Positions 1 to 5,609 of a stretch of 5,609 nt of DNA are shown here, one piece after another. The stretch's first letter is position 1. Each line of letters opens with the position of its first letter. The DNA is from Clostridia bacterium (GTDB lineage Bacteria > Bacillota_A > Clostridia > Christensenellales > Aristaeellaceae): the NCBI GenBank assembly GCA_017530275.1, contig JAFXMP010000357.1, positions 1 to 5,609 on the forward strand. Direction: 5' to 3'. The translations under genes and the position numbers were made by a program. The notes beneath the pieces were generated by a model, which had not been told where the DNA came from, did not search any database, and saw only the letters and a list, made by a program, of their open reading frames with translations.

Positions 1-701
1 AGCAGGGATATGAGAAAGATGTGAAGCTGCTGGAATCAGAAATGGACAATCTGCGCCTGCAGGTGAACCCGCACATGCTTCTGAATTCTTACAATATGAT
101 TTACGCTCTGGCTGAATCGAAAAACTACACCACCATCCAGGATTACACCCTGTGCCTGGCGGATTATTTCCGCTACGTGCTGCGGAAGGGACAGCAGATG
201 GTGACAGTACGGCAGGAACTGGAGTTCGTGGAGAACTTTATCCGCATCCAGCGCATCCGCTTCCCGGACCGGTTCTCTTACGTATACCAGGCGAAGGAGG
301 ACTGCCTGTCCGCCCTGATCCCGCCGCTGCTGATTGAAAACTTTGTGGAGAACGCCATCAAGTACGCGCTGAACCCCAAGGAACCCATTGAAGTTGTGGT
401 GTCCGTTCACCGGGAGGAAAACGAGGACGGAAAGGATACCCTGCATATCGCCATCATGGATACGGGCAGCGGCATCCGTCCGGAGGTATTGGAAAAGCTG
501 CAAAAGAAGGAACCCTACATTGATGAGGCGGGACAGAAACATATCGGCATTTATAACTGCCTGCGCCGGGTGGAACTGTTTTACGGTGATGAGGGCGATA
601 TTCATTTTTCCAGCGCAGTGGGCGGCGGCACGCAGGTTTATTTGATCATTCCATTTTCTCTCTCTGCTGATCTCAGCACAGGACGGGAGGCGCGCGCATG
701 A
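1..701 (+). CDS. Sensor histidine kinase, LytS/YesM type, C-terminal part (5' truncated)
   Basis: This is the cytoplasmic kinase end of a membrane sensor of the YesM/LytS type (His_kinase plus HATPase_c domains), which would autophosphorylate and pass phosphate to the regulator encoded next. The frame is open from base 3 to the left edge, so the start, sensor and membrane segments lie outside the window; the GTG at 21 is internal. Visible motifs are the H-box VNPHMLLNSYN (phosphoacceptor His codon 72-74), the N-box IENFVENAIK (Asn codon 351-353), the D/G1-box DTGSGI (from 459), a GIYNCLRR segment (from 546) that matches the GIGLxNxxxRL box, and a terminal GGGT (621-632). In the H-box, Met and Leu replace the usual Phe and Tyr/Phe of NPHFLYN, a mild divergence. 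The stop overlaps the next start as ATGA, which indicates translational coupling. The family call is firm; the ligand is unknown. Confidence 0.93.
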   Translation, partial: QGYEKDVKLLESEMDNLRLQVNPHMLLNSYNMIYALAESKNYTTIQDYTLCLADYFRYVLRKGQQMVTVRQELEFVENFIRIQRIRFPDRFSYVYQAKEDCLSALIPPLLIENFVENAIKYALNPKEPIEVVVSVHREENEDGKDTLHIAIMDTGSGIRPEVLEKLQKKEPYIDEAGQKHIGIYNCLRRVELFYGDEGDIHFSSAVGGGTQVYLIIPFSLSADLSTGREARA

Positions 702-1468
702 ATATTCTGATTGTTGACGATGAAGAACTGGCTGTTCAGGGCATCCTGGATGGGGTCAACTGGGAACAATTGAGCTTTGACAAGGTGCTCACGGCCCGGA
801 GCTATGAGGACGCTGTAAGTCTCTTCAGCAATACTTATATTGACATTCTGGTCAGTGATATTGAAATGCCGGGCGAAAGCGGCCTGAAGCTGATCGAATA
901 TGTGAATGAGCACAGCCCAAATACGGAGTGCATCATCCTGAGCTGTCACGATGAATTTGATTACGCTCAGGCGGCCGTACGGCTCAACTGCATGGAGTAT
1001 GTGCTCAAACCCATCCGCTATCAAAAGCTGACGGAGATCCTGATGCGCGCCAGGGAACGGTCTGCCCAACGGCGCAGAACGGAGCAGATCCAGCACTACG
1101 GGCAGCAATATATCGACGCTCTGGCGAAAGAATCCCGCAGTGATTCCGCCAACGCCCTGGATACAGCCGTGCAGTATATTGACAGCCACCTGACGGACGA
1201 GCTGTCCGTGCGGGAGCTGGCGGCCATCTGCTATATCAGCGCCGATCATCTGACGCGGCTGTTCAAAAAGAAGTTTGGCGTGTCGGTTTCCGAATACATC
1301 CAGGAGCGGCGCATCCGCCTGGCGGGAGAACTGATGCGCCATCAGGATATGACGATTTCCATGGTGGCCAACAAGGTAGGCTTCGGCAATTATTCCTACT
1401 TTACGGAGCAATTTAAAAAGTATTTCGACGTTACGCCCAGGGAGTATCAAAAGAAGATGCAGGAATAA
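698..1468 (+). CDS. Response regulator, YesN type (receiver + AraC-family HTH)
   Basis: This is the partner regulator of the kinase: phosphorylation of its receiver domain should control DNA binding by its AraC-type domain. Residues 1-120 form the receiver, with the acidic pair D7/D8, phosphoacceptor D54 in VSDIEMPG, conserved S82 and K104 in LKPI. Residues about 152-256 are an AraC/XylS domain with two helix-turn-helix units: LSVRELAAICYISADHLTRL (169-188) and a second ending in the family signature around VGFGNYSYFTEQFKKYFDVT. At 256 residues it is shorter than many YesN proteins, because the two domains are joined by only about 30 residues with no long middle region. The start is set by GGGAGG (685-690), 7 bases upstream, and by the 4-base overlap with the kinase gene. 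No terminator follows the stop; a direct-repeat array begins 3 bases after it and is a likely target site. Confidence 0.95.
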   Translation: MNILIVDDEELAVQGILDGVNWEQLSFDKVLTARSYEDAVSLFSNTYIDILVSDIEMPGESGLKLIEYVNEHSPNTECIILSCHDEFDYAQAAVRLNCMEYVLKPIRYQKLTEILMRARERSAQRRRTEQIQHYGQQYIDALAKESRSDSANALDTAVQYIDSHLTDELSVRELAAICYISADHLTRLFKKKFGVSVSEYIQERRIRLAGELMRHQDMTISMVANKVGFGNYSYFTEQFKKYFDVTPREYQKKMQE

Positions 1469-1471
1469 AAC

Positions 1472-1503
1472 ATGTCGGATTTATGGGATTTTATGTCGGA
1501 TTT
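1472..1503 (+). promoter_or_regulatory. Direct-repeat array, candidate operator for the AraC-type regulator
   Basis: ATGTCGGATTT occurs exactly at 1472-1482 and again at 1493-1503, start to start 21 bp, which is two helical turns. Between them 1483-1492 reads ATGGGATTTT, a copy lacking two bases, so the array has three head-to-tail units on about one-turn spacing. AraC-family proteins are known to bind direct repeats about 21 bp apart, next to or over the -35 region. The array ends about 40 bp before the start site predicted from the -10 below, which fits an activator site. Assignment to the regulator encoded at 698-1468 is inference from adjacency. Confidence 0.62.
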
Positions 1504-1527
1504 CGTACAGAATTCCAGGGCGGGAAA

Positions 1528-1536
1528 TGGCATAAT
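1528..1536 (+). promoter_or_regulatory. Extended -10 promoter for the secreted-protein gene
   Basis: TGG followed by CATAAT (1531-1536) makes an extended -10 element (TGN plus a 5/6 match to TATAAT). The position 17 bases upstream (1508-1513, CAGAAT) is a poor -35 match, as expected for an activator-dependent promoter. Transcription would start near 1543 and give a leader of about 60 bases with the strong ribosome binding site AAAAGGAG at 1585-1592. Confidence 0.5.
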
Positions 1537-1601
1537 GCAGGCAGAAGGAAGGAAAGAGAATCGGGAATGCCTTCCCCAAAAAGGAAAAGGAGATTACGAA
1601 A

Positions 1602-2666
1602 ATGATGAAAAAGATCGCTGCCCTGCTGCTCTGCACGATGCTGTGCCTGTCCGCTGTATCTTTCGCGGCGGCGGAGAACGTGCCAAACCTGGCCGGCACC
1701 TACTATTCCTACGGCTATGACGTCGGAACCATGTTCATGAACTACTACTTCCATTTCTATGATGAAATCCCCGGACTGGGCAAGGTTTTCCATGCCGGTA
1801 TGTGCATGGACCAGATCTGCTTCGACGGTACCTACGAGGTACTGGCTGAAGAATGTGCTTATAATGTGGCGATGGACCGCGCTGCCAGCGAAGCAGGCAC
1901 CCTGACCGAGGGCACCGCGCCTTACACCGTCGTCTTCTATGATTTTGCCGGCAATGAGCTGGATCGGTGCGCTATGGATGCTGAGCATATCTACAATGAT
2001 ATGGTGAATATCACCGGTGTCGGCGGCGGAAACTGTGCCATGAATCTGGATACCGATCCTGAGAACAGCAAGTTTGCCGCCCAGTATGCCAGCGAGCCCG
2101 CTGTCTCTTTCCTCTCCCTGGTCAATCCCGAGGACGATACTGCCACCCTGGAACTGAAAGTCAACGGCAAGTATGACGATCTGGTGGTGCTGTTTGTAGA
2201 AGGCACCTATGCCATGAACGAGGATCAGACTGTCATCACCCTGACCCCTGATTCCGAAGATGACTCCGGCGCTACTGTGACCAAGAACGAGGACGGCACC
2301 TACACCTACGTTTCCACTGACGGCGACGAAGTAACCCTGGCGGAAGTGAAGCCCGTGGAAGTGGCCTATGCGCTGAAAGGCGAAATCCCTGTACCCGGCA
2401 TGGAAGGCACCAACGCCGACTTCATCTGCAACCTGCTGAGCGACAACACTGTGCAGTTGTATGCCGATTTCATGGGCAACAAAATGGATGTGGACAAGGG
2501 CACCTATGAGATCGACATGACTACTTATTCCTTCATCATTCACTTCGAAACTGCCGGCGATCTGACCACCGAAGGCTATGCCGCCGATATGGTGCTCAAC
2601 TACAAGGTGGATGATGTGCAGCCCTTCGGCGCCATCGAACAGACCCTGAAGTTCGTGACGGAGTAA
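1602..2666 (+). CDS. Secreted acidic protein of unknown function with repeated Gly-Thr-Tyr motifs
   Basis: I do not recognise a named family. The 354-residue product starts with a clear Sec signal peptide: MMKK, a Leu/Ala/Cys-rich core at residues 5-20, then SFAAAEN with likely cleavage after A24. C11 and C15 lie inside the hydrophobic core without a proper lipobox, so a lipoprotein is unlikely. The mature part has no further membrane segment and is rich in Asp, Glu, Thr, Tyr and Val with few Lys or Arg. GTY recurs at residues 32, 76, 201, 232 and 300, mostly before alternating hydrophobic stretches, suggesting a repetitive beta-sheet (lipocalin-like or beta-sandwich) fold. Six mature cysteines (68, 73, 85, 123, 145, 276) could form disulfides. 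Codons are biased to ACC, GGC, GCC, AAC and CTG, which fits high expression. The first ATG is chosen because AAAAGGAG ends 9 bases upstream; the ATG directly after it is possible. It has its own promoter and a hairpin terminator, and lies between the sensor system and the hydrolases, so a glycan-binding or surface role is plausible only. Confidence 0.85.
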   Translation: MMKKIAALLLCTMLCLSAVSFAAAENVPNLAGTYYSYGYDVGTMFMNYYFHFYDEIPGLGKVFHAGMCMDQICFDGTYEVLAEECAYNVAMDRAASEAGTLTEGTAPYTVVFYDFAGNELDRCAMDAEHIYNDMVNITGVGGGNCAMNLDTDPENSKFAAQYASEPAVSFLSLVNPEDDTATLELKVNGKYDDLVVLFVEGTYAMNEDQTVITLTPDSEDDSGATVTKNEDGTYTYVSTDGDEVTLAEVKPVEVAYALKGEIPVPGMEGTNADFICNLLSDNTVQLYADFMGNKMDVDKGTYEIDMTTYSFIIHFETAGDLTTEGYAADMVLNYKVDDVQPFGAIEQTLKFVTE

Positions 2667-2679
2667 TCATTTACAAATC

Positions 2680-2698
2680 ATCAGAGGCTGCCTCTGAT
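2680..2698. repeat. Perfect 8-bp inverted repeat after the secreted-protein gene
   Basis: ATCAGAGG (2680-2687) and CCTCTGAT (2691-2698) are exact reverse complements around CTG. No T-run follows, so it is not a classical terminator. It could be an mRNA 3'-end stabilising hairpin or a DNA operator. TTTACA (2670-2675) and TCTGAT (2693-2698) are spaced 17 bases apart like a weak promoter, and the palindrome would cover its spacer and -10. Confidence 0.5.
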
Positions 2699-2707
2699 CA
2701 ACTCAGT

Positions 2708-2737
2708 GCCGCCGCCCGTATTGGACGGCGGCCTTTT
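2708..2737 (+). terminator. Rho-independent terminator-like hairpin
   Basis: GCCGCCG (2708-2714) pairs exactly with CGGCGGC (2726-2732) around an 11-base loop (CC/GG inside it may extend the stem), followed by CTTTT. The GC stem is strong but the U-run has only four residues before C and A's, so termination may be partial. It ends only 5 bases before the ribosome binding site of the next gene, so it can either end the secreted-protein transcript or attenuate read-through into the hydrolase genes. Confidence 0.72.
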
Positions 2738-2742
2738 CAAAA

Positions 2743-2748
2743 AAGGAG
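2743..2748 (+). promoter_or_regulatory. Ribosome binding site of the GH43 gene, abutting the terminator
   Basis: AAGGAG sits 9 bases before the ATG at 2758 and fixes that start. CCTTTT (2732-2737), which includes the terminator U-run, is complementary to AAAAGG (2741-2746) with a CAA loop. The read-through RNA could therefore form a small hairpin that partly covers this site. The hairpin is weak (four A-U and two G-C pairs), so its regulatory meaning is speculative. Confidence 0.55.
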
Positions 2749-2757
2749 ATTCCTTCC

Positions 2758-3822
2758 ATGCAGCGTGCGTTTTATCCCGGTCAGGAATGGCTGGATACCA
2801 ACGGCAAGCCCATCCAGGCCCACGGCGGTAGCATTTTGACTGTGAACGGCATCCATTACTGGTACGGCGAAAACAAGGAAAAGACCAACGGAAAGAACGG
2901 CATCTGGCATTGGGGTGTGCGCTGCTACCGTTCCCGAGACCTCTATAACTGGGAGGATTGCGGGCTGATCATCCCGCCGGATGAAACAGACGAGCAATCC
3001 CCCCTGCACCCCGCCAGCATGATGGACCGGCCTCATATCCTGTACAACCAGCGGACAAAGCAATACGTCTGCTGGCTGAAAATCATGGAGAAAAACGGGG
3101 AACAGACCGAAACGGTGCTGACCGCAGAACGGATCACGGGGCCGTATACGATTGTCCGCAAGGGGCTGCGCCCGCTGGGCATGAGCGCCGGGGATTTCGA
3201 CCTGGCTGCCGCGCCGGATGGGAAAGGCTACTATTTCTTTGAGCGGGTGCACAGTGAAACCATCATCGCCGATCTGACGGAGGATTATACCAATGTGACC
3301 GGCTATTACTCAACGCACTTCCCCCAGGCTCAGCCGCCCTTTGTGCGGGAAGCCACGGCGCATTTTGTGCGGCGCGGCAAGCACTATCTGGTTACCTCCG
3401 GTACCACAGGCTATCTGCCCAATCCTTCCCAAATCGCCGTAGCGGATACCTGGCACGGGCCGTATAGGGTGCTGGGCGACCCCCATCCCGGGGACGAAAG
3501 CCAAACCTCCTTCCATTCGCAGATCACTTCGGTATTCAAGGTGCCGGGCAAGCGGGATCTGTACATCGCCCTGGCGGATCGCTGGGCTCCAGCGTTGATG
3601 CACCTGCGCTATCAGGATTACGGCGAATGGTTTCGCCTGCGGTTTGCGGAAGAAAGAACGCCTGCAGAAGAAGCCCGCATGGCGGAATTGCAAAAGCTGC
3701 TGCCTCCGGACAGCGCGATGGATACCTCCAAAGCGCGCTATGTGTGGCTACCTTTCCGTTTCGAGGGAGAGATGGGTATTCTGGACTGGCGGGATCAATG
3801 GAGCCTGGACGAATTTGAGTAA
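2758..3822 (+). CDS. Glycoside hydrolase family 43-type enzyme, similar to exo-beta-1,3-galactanases
   Basis: The 354-residue product matches the single-domain five-bladed beta-propeller of GH43 by its spaced motifs: IQAHGGSILTVNGIHYWYGE (19-38), RCYRSRDLYNWEDCG (55-69), DRPHILYNQRTKQYVCW (90-106), GDFDLA (145-150), REATAHF (197-203) with KHYLVTSGTTGYLPNPS, and FHSQITSVF (252-260). It ends in WLPFRFEGEMGILDWRDQW, a usual closing segment of these proteins. The N-terminal Asp base of classical GH43 is absent: the place reads AHGG, as in the GH43_24-like exo-beta-1,3-galactanase group, where a Glu (here E198) and a Gln (here probably Q255) take part in catalysis. D90 stands where that group generally has Glu. 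No signal peptide is visible, so the enzyme should be cytoplasmic and act on imported oligosaccharides. The next gene starts 14 bases after the stop. Family call is strong; the galactan substrate is inference and other GH43 activities remain possible. Confidence 0.85.
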   Translation: MQRAFYPGQEWLDTNGKPIQAHGGSILTVNGIHYWYGENKEKTNGKNGIWHWGVRCYRSRDLYNWEDCGLIIPPDETDEQSPLHPASMMDRPHILYNQRTKQYVCWLKIMEKNGEQTETVLTAERITGPYTIVRKGLRPLGMSAGDFDLAAAPDGKGYYFFERVHSETIIADLTEDYTNVTGYYSTHFPQAQPPFVREATAHFVRRGKHYLVTSGTTGYLPNPSQIAVADTWHGPYRVLGDPHPGDESQTSFHSQITSVFKVPGKRDLYIALADRWAPALMHLRYQDYGEWFRLRFAEERTPAEEARMAELQKLLPPDSAMDTSKARYVWLPFRFEGEMGILDWRDQWSLDEFE

Positions 3823-3836
3823 GGGGTGTTGCCGCA

Positions 3837-5384
3837 ATGAAGCAGTATGAAATGTTCGAGCTTGTTTTTCCCGGCGAAGCGCTGACGGACCGCTGGGCGC
3901 AGATCGATCTGACGACGGAATTTGCCTGCGGCGATACCGTCAAAACCGTCAAAGGCTTTTATGATGGCGACGGGCGATATATCGTCCGCTTCCTCCCGGA
4001 AATCGCCGGGGAATGGCATTGGCGCGTTACCGGCGCGGTGAACGCCGAAGGAACGGAAATCAGCGAAGCGGCGAACGGTGCGCACGGACTGGTTAAAGCC
4101 GTCGATACCCATTTTGAATACGAAGACGGCTCGCTGTTTATCCCCTTCGGCACCACGGTGTACGCCCTGGCTCACCAGGACGACGCGCTGGTAGAGCAGA
4201 CCCTGCAGAGCCTGAAAGCCGCTCCCTTCAACAAGGTGCGCATGTGTGTGTTCCCCAAGCATTATGATTACAACCACAATGAACCACCTTATTATGCCTT
4301 TGAAAAAAAGGCCGATGGCTCCTGGGATGTGAACCGTCCCTGCATCGCTTTCTGGCATCGGTTTGAAAAAATATTGCAACGAATTGCGGAAATGGACATT
4401 CAGATTGATTTGATTCTGTTCCATCCCTATGACCGGTGGGGTTTTTCCAGGCTGCCGCAGCGGGACAACCTGATTTATCTGGATTACCTGCTGCGCCGCC
4501 TGGCCGCGTTCCCGAACATCTGGTGGAGCCTGGCCAACGAATACGATCTGAACATGGATGATAAATCCCTTATCGATTGGGAAGAAATCGAGGAATTTGT
4601 GGCGGGCAATGATCCGTACTGTCATCTGCTGTCCAACCACAACTGCATGTGCTTCTGGGACGTAACCCGGCCCAACATCACCCACGCAAGCCTGCAAACC
4701 AAGGGATTATCCGAAATTCCCCGGTGGATCCGGGAATACAAAAAGCCCGTGGTGATCGACGAATGCTGCTATGAGGGCAATCTTCCGCACTTCTGGGGCA
4801 GCATATCCGGGCAGGAAATGGTGCGACGCTTCTGGCGCTGCTATGCTTCCGGCGCGTACTGCACCCACGGAGAGACGTTCCTTTCCGATGACGAGATTCT
4901 CTGGTGGGCAAGGGGCGGAAAGCTTAAAGGCGAAAGCCCCGAGCGCATCGCTTTCCTGCGTCTGATTATGGAAAGCCTGCCTGGGCCGCTGACACCCAGG
5001 GAGGATAACATCTGGTCGGTTGTGCTCAAGGAGGGAGAAGAGCTGGATCAGGGCTTGTCCTCCGTGCCTGCGGAAATGCAAGGCTTTTGCCGGCTGCTCT
5101 CGGCCAGTATCCACCGGATGAGCGCGCAGGACCGCACAGCCCACCTGGGCGGAGAACACGCCTGGGAGGCTCATTGCGGCGAGGAAGCGTACCTGACTTA
5201 TTTCGATCTGCAATGCTACGGCGAACAGACCGTGAAGTTGCCAGAGGACAAGCTTTATAAGGCCGAACTGATCGACGTGTGGAACATGACCCGGGAAGTG
5301 ATCGCCCAAAACATCAGTGGCGAAACCAAGCTGACCTTGCCCGGGCGGGACAATCTGGCTTTGCTGATCACGCGAATCAAATAA
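3837..5384 (+). CDS. DUF5060 / apiosidase-like (DUF4038-type) glycoside hydrolase with DUF5605-like C-terminus
   Basis: This 515-residue protein has three parts. Residues 1-90 resemble DUF5060, a small beta-sandwich (VKGFYDGDGRYIVRFLPE, GEWHWRV). Residues about 95-400 are a TIM barrel of the clan GH-A kind, opening with LFIPFGTTVYALAHQDD and FNKVRMCVFPKHYDYN, with HPYDRWGFSR near 196-205. Its likely catalytic pair is E235 after N234 in SLANEYD (acid/base) and E309 in VVIDECCYEG (nucleophile). Residues about 435-515 are a beta-rich tail resembling DUF5605 (ELIDVWNMTREV, ending in NLALLITRIK). No signal peptide is present, so it is probably cytoplasmic. Related proteins are annotated as apiosidase-like or putative endoglucanase; the exact reaction is not known from sequence. 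AAGGGG (3821-3826) overlaps the preceding stop, 10 bases before the ATG, and the GH3 gene follows 13 bases after the stop, so it belongs to the same operon. Confidence 0.85.
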   Translation: MKQYEMFELVFPGEALTDRWAQIDLTTEFACGDTVKTVKGFYDGDGRYIVRFLPEIAGEWHWRVTGAVNAEGTEISEAANGAHGLVKAVDTHFEYEDGSLFIPFGTTVYALAHQDDALVEQTLQSLKAAPFNKVRMCVFPKHYDYNHNEPPYYAFEKKADGSWDVNRPCIAFWHRFEKILQRIAEMDIQIDLILFHPYDRWGFSRLPQRDNLIYLDYLLRRLAAFPNIWWSLANEYDLNMDDKSLIDWEEIEEFVAGNDPYCHLLSNHNCMCFWDVTRPNITHASLQTKGLSEIPRWIREYKKPVVIDECCYEGNLPHFWGSISGQEMVRRFWRCYASGAYCTHGETFLSDDEILWWARGGKLKGESPERIAFLRLIMESLPGPLTPREDNIWSVVLKEGEELDQGLSSVPAEMQGFCRLLSASIHRMSAQDRTAHLGGEHAWEAHCGEEAYLTYFDLQCYGEQTVKLPEDKLYKAELIDVWNMTREVIAQNISGETKLTLPGRDNLALLITRIK

Positions 5385-5397
5385 AGGAGAAACGGCT

Positions 5398-5609
5398 ATG
5401 AAGGAATACATGAACGCATCCCTGGCCCCCCGGAAGCGGGCGGAATTGCTTTTGCAGGAAATGAACCTGGACGAAAAGATGGCCCAGCTGGTGGGCGTAT
5501 TCGCCATCAAAGGGGCGGAGGACCGGATGGCCGCCTTCTTCAAGCATGGCATCGGCCAAATCAGCTCCCTGGAGTTCCGCTCCTGCGACAGCCTGGAGGA
5601 AGCCGCCGC
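5398..5609 (+). CDS. Glycoside hydrolase family 3 enzyme, N-terminal fragment (3' truncated)
   Basis: An open frame runs from ATG 5398 to the right edge (70 codons plus two bases). After a short leader it reads APRKRAELLLQEMNLDEKMA and QLVGVF, then FFKHGIGQIS. This is the usual opening of GH3 beta-glucosidase/beta-xylosidase proteins (RAxxLLxxMTLEEKxxQL, then GIGxxS). The catalytic Asp and the second domain lie beyond the window, so substrate specificity cannot be judged. The start is supported by AAAGGAGA at 5383-5390, which overlaps the previous stop; a Met four codons later is a weaker alternative. The N-terminus is charged, with no signal peptide, suggesting a cytoplasmic exo-enzyme that removes terminal sugars from oligosaccharides released by the two upstream hydrolases. 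No terminator or promoter separates it from the preceding gene. Confidence 0.82.
   Translation, partial: MKEYMNASLAPRKRAELLLQEMNLDEKMAQLVGVFAIKGAEDRMAAFFKHGIGQISSLEFRSCDSLEEAA

Noticed and set aside
21..23. GTG as the start of the kinase
   Set aside because: The same frame is open to the left edge, and the protein would lack everything before the H-box; it is an internal Val codon.
638..1450. - strand open frame of 270 codons opposite the response regulator
   Set aside because: Antisense to a clear receiver-AraC gene; no motif or supporting context.
1563..1576. Small hairpin GGGAA-TGCC-TTCCC in the leader of the secreted-protein gene
   Set aside because: Only five base pairs, no U-run, and it leaves the ribosome binding site free, so it could easily be chance.
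1632..1646. Cys residues in the signal peptide as a lipobox
   Set aside because: C11 and C15 sit inside the hydrophobic core without the L-x-(G/A)-C pattern, and an AAA cleavage site follows, so an ordinary Sec signal fits better.
1472..1720. Short + strand open frame of 82 codons starting inside the repeat array
   Set aside because: Its start lies in the operator repeat without a ribosome binding site, and it overlaps the secreted-protein gene in another frame.
1491..2543. Long open frame on the - strand (350 codons) opposite the secreted-protein gene
   Set aside because: It is a shadow of the codon bias in the + strand gene, has odd His/Val/Gly/Ile-rich content, and the + strand gene has a signal peptide, promoter and ribosome binding site.
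3795..5552. Two long - strand open frames (3795-4697 and 4707-5552) opposite the DUF5060 enzyme gene
   Set aside because: No recognisable protein motifs, and they lie antisense to a gene with conserved domains and catalytic residues.

Overview
The window looks like part of a carbohydrate-utilisation locus from a Bacillota (Clostridia-type) bacterium. All genes are on the + strand, tightly packed and moderately GC-rich by eye. They have strong AAGGAG-type ribosome binding sites, and the regulators are of the YesM/YesN type common in gut and soil Firmicutes. The species cannot be fixed from the sequence.

Region 1 (1-1468) is a two-component system. The C-terminal part of a LytS/YesM-type sensor histidine kinase runs in from the left edge and overlaps by 4 bases (ATGA) a short YesN-type response regulator with a receiver domain and an AraC-type DNA-binding domain. 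Region 2 (1469-2738) starts 3 bases after the regulator stop with a 32-bp array of direct repeats (two exact 11-mers 21 bp apart with a third, imperfect copy between). This sits just upstream of an extended -10 promoter without a good -35. The promoter would drive a gene for a secreted, acidic, cysteine-containing protein of unknown function with five Gly-Thr-Tyr motifs, which ends in a palindrome and then a terminator-like hairpin. Region 3 (2739-5609) is a run of glycoside hydrolase genes with very short gaps: a GH43-type beta-propeller enzyme, a DUF5060/apiosidase-like (GH-A type) enzyme, and the first 70 codons of a GH3 enzyme cut by the right edge. The two complete enzymes show no signal peptide, and the visible GH3 N-terminus shows none either.

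Working model (inference): the kinase senses an extracellular glycan or oligosaccharide signal and the AraC-type regulator binds the repeat array to activate the secreted-protein gene. Some transcription may pass a leaky terminator into the hydrolase genes, whose products would degrade imported oligosaccharides in the cytoplasm. The GH43 type (no catalytic Asp base at the usual place, Glu and Gln at the later positions) resembles exo-beta-1,3-galactanases, so an arabinogalactan or pectin side-chain substrate is plausible but unproven. No mobile element, CRISPR array, tRNA or rRNA was seen. The most interesting items are the repeat-array operator, the orphan secreted protein it seems to control, and the unusual junction at 2667-2757.
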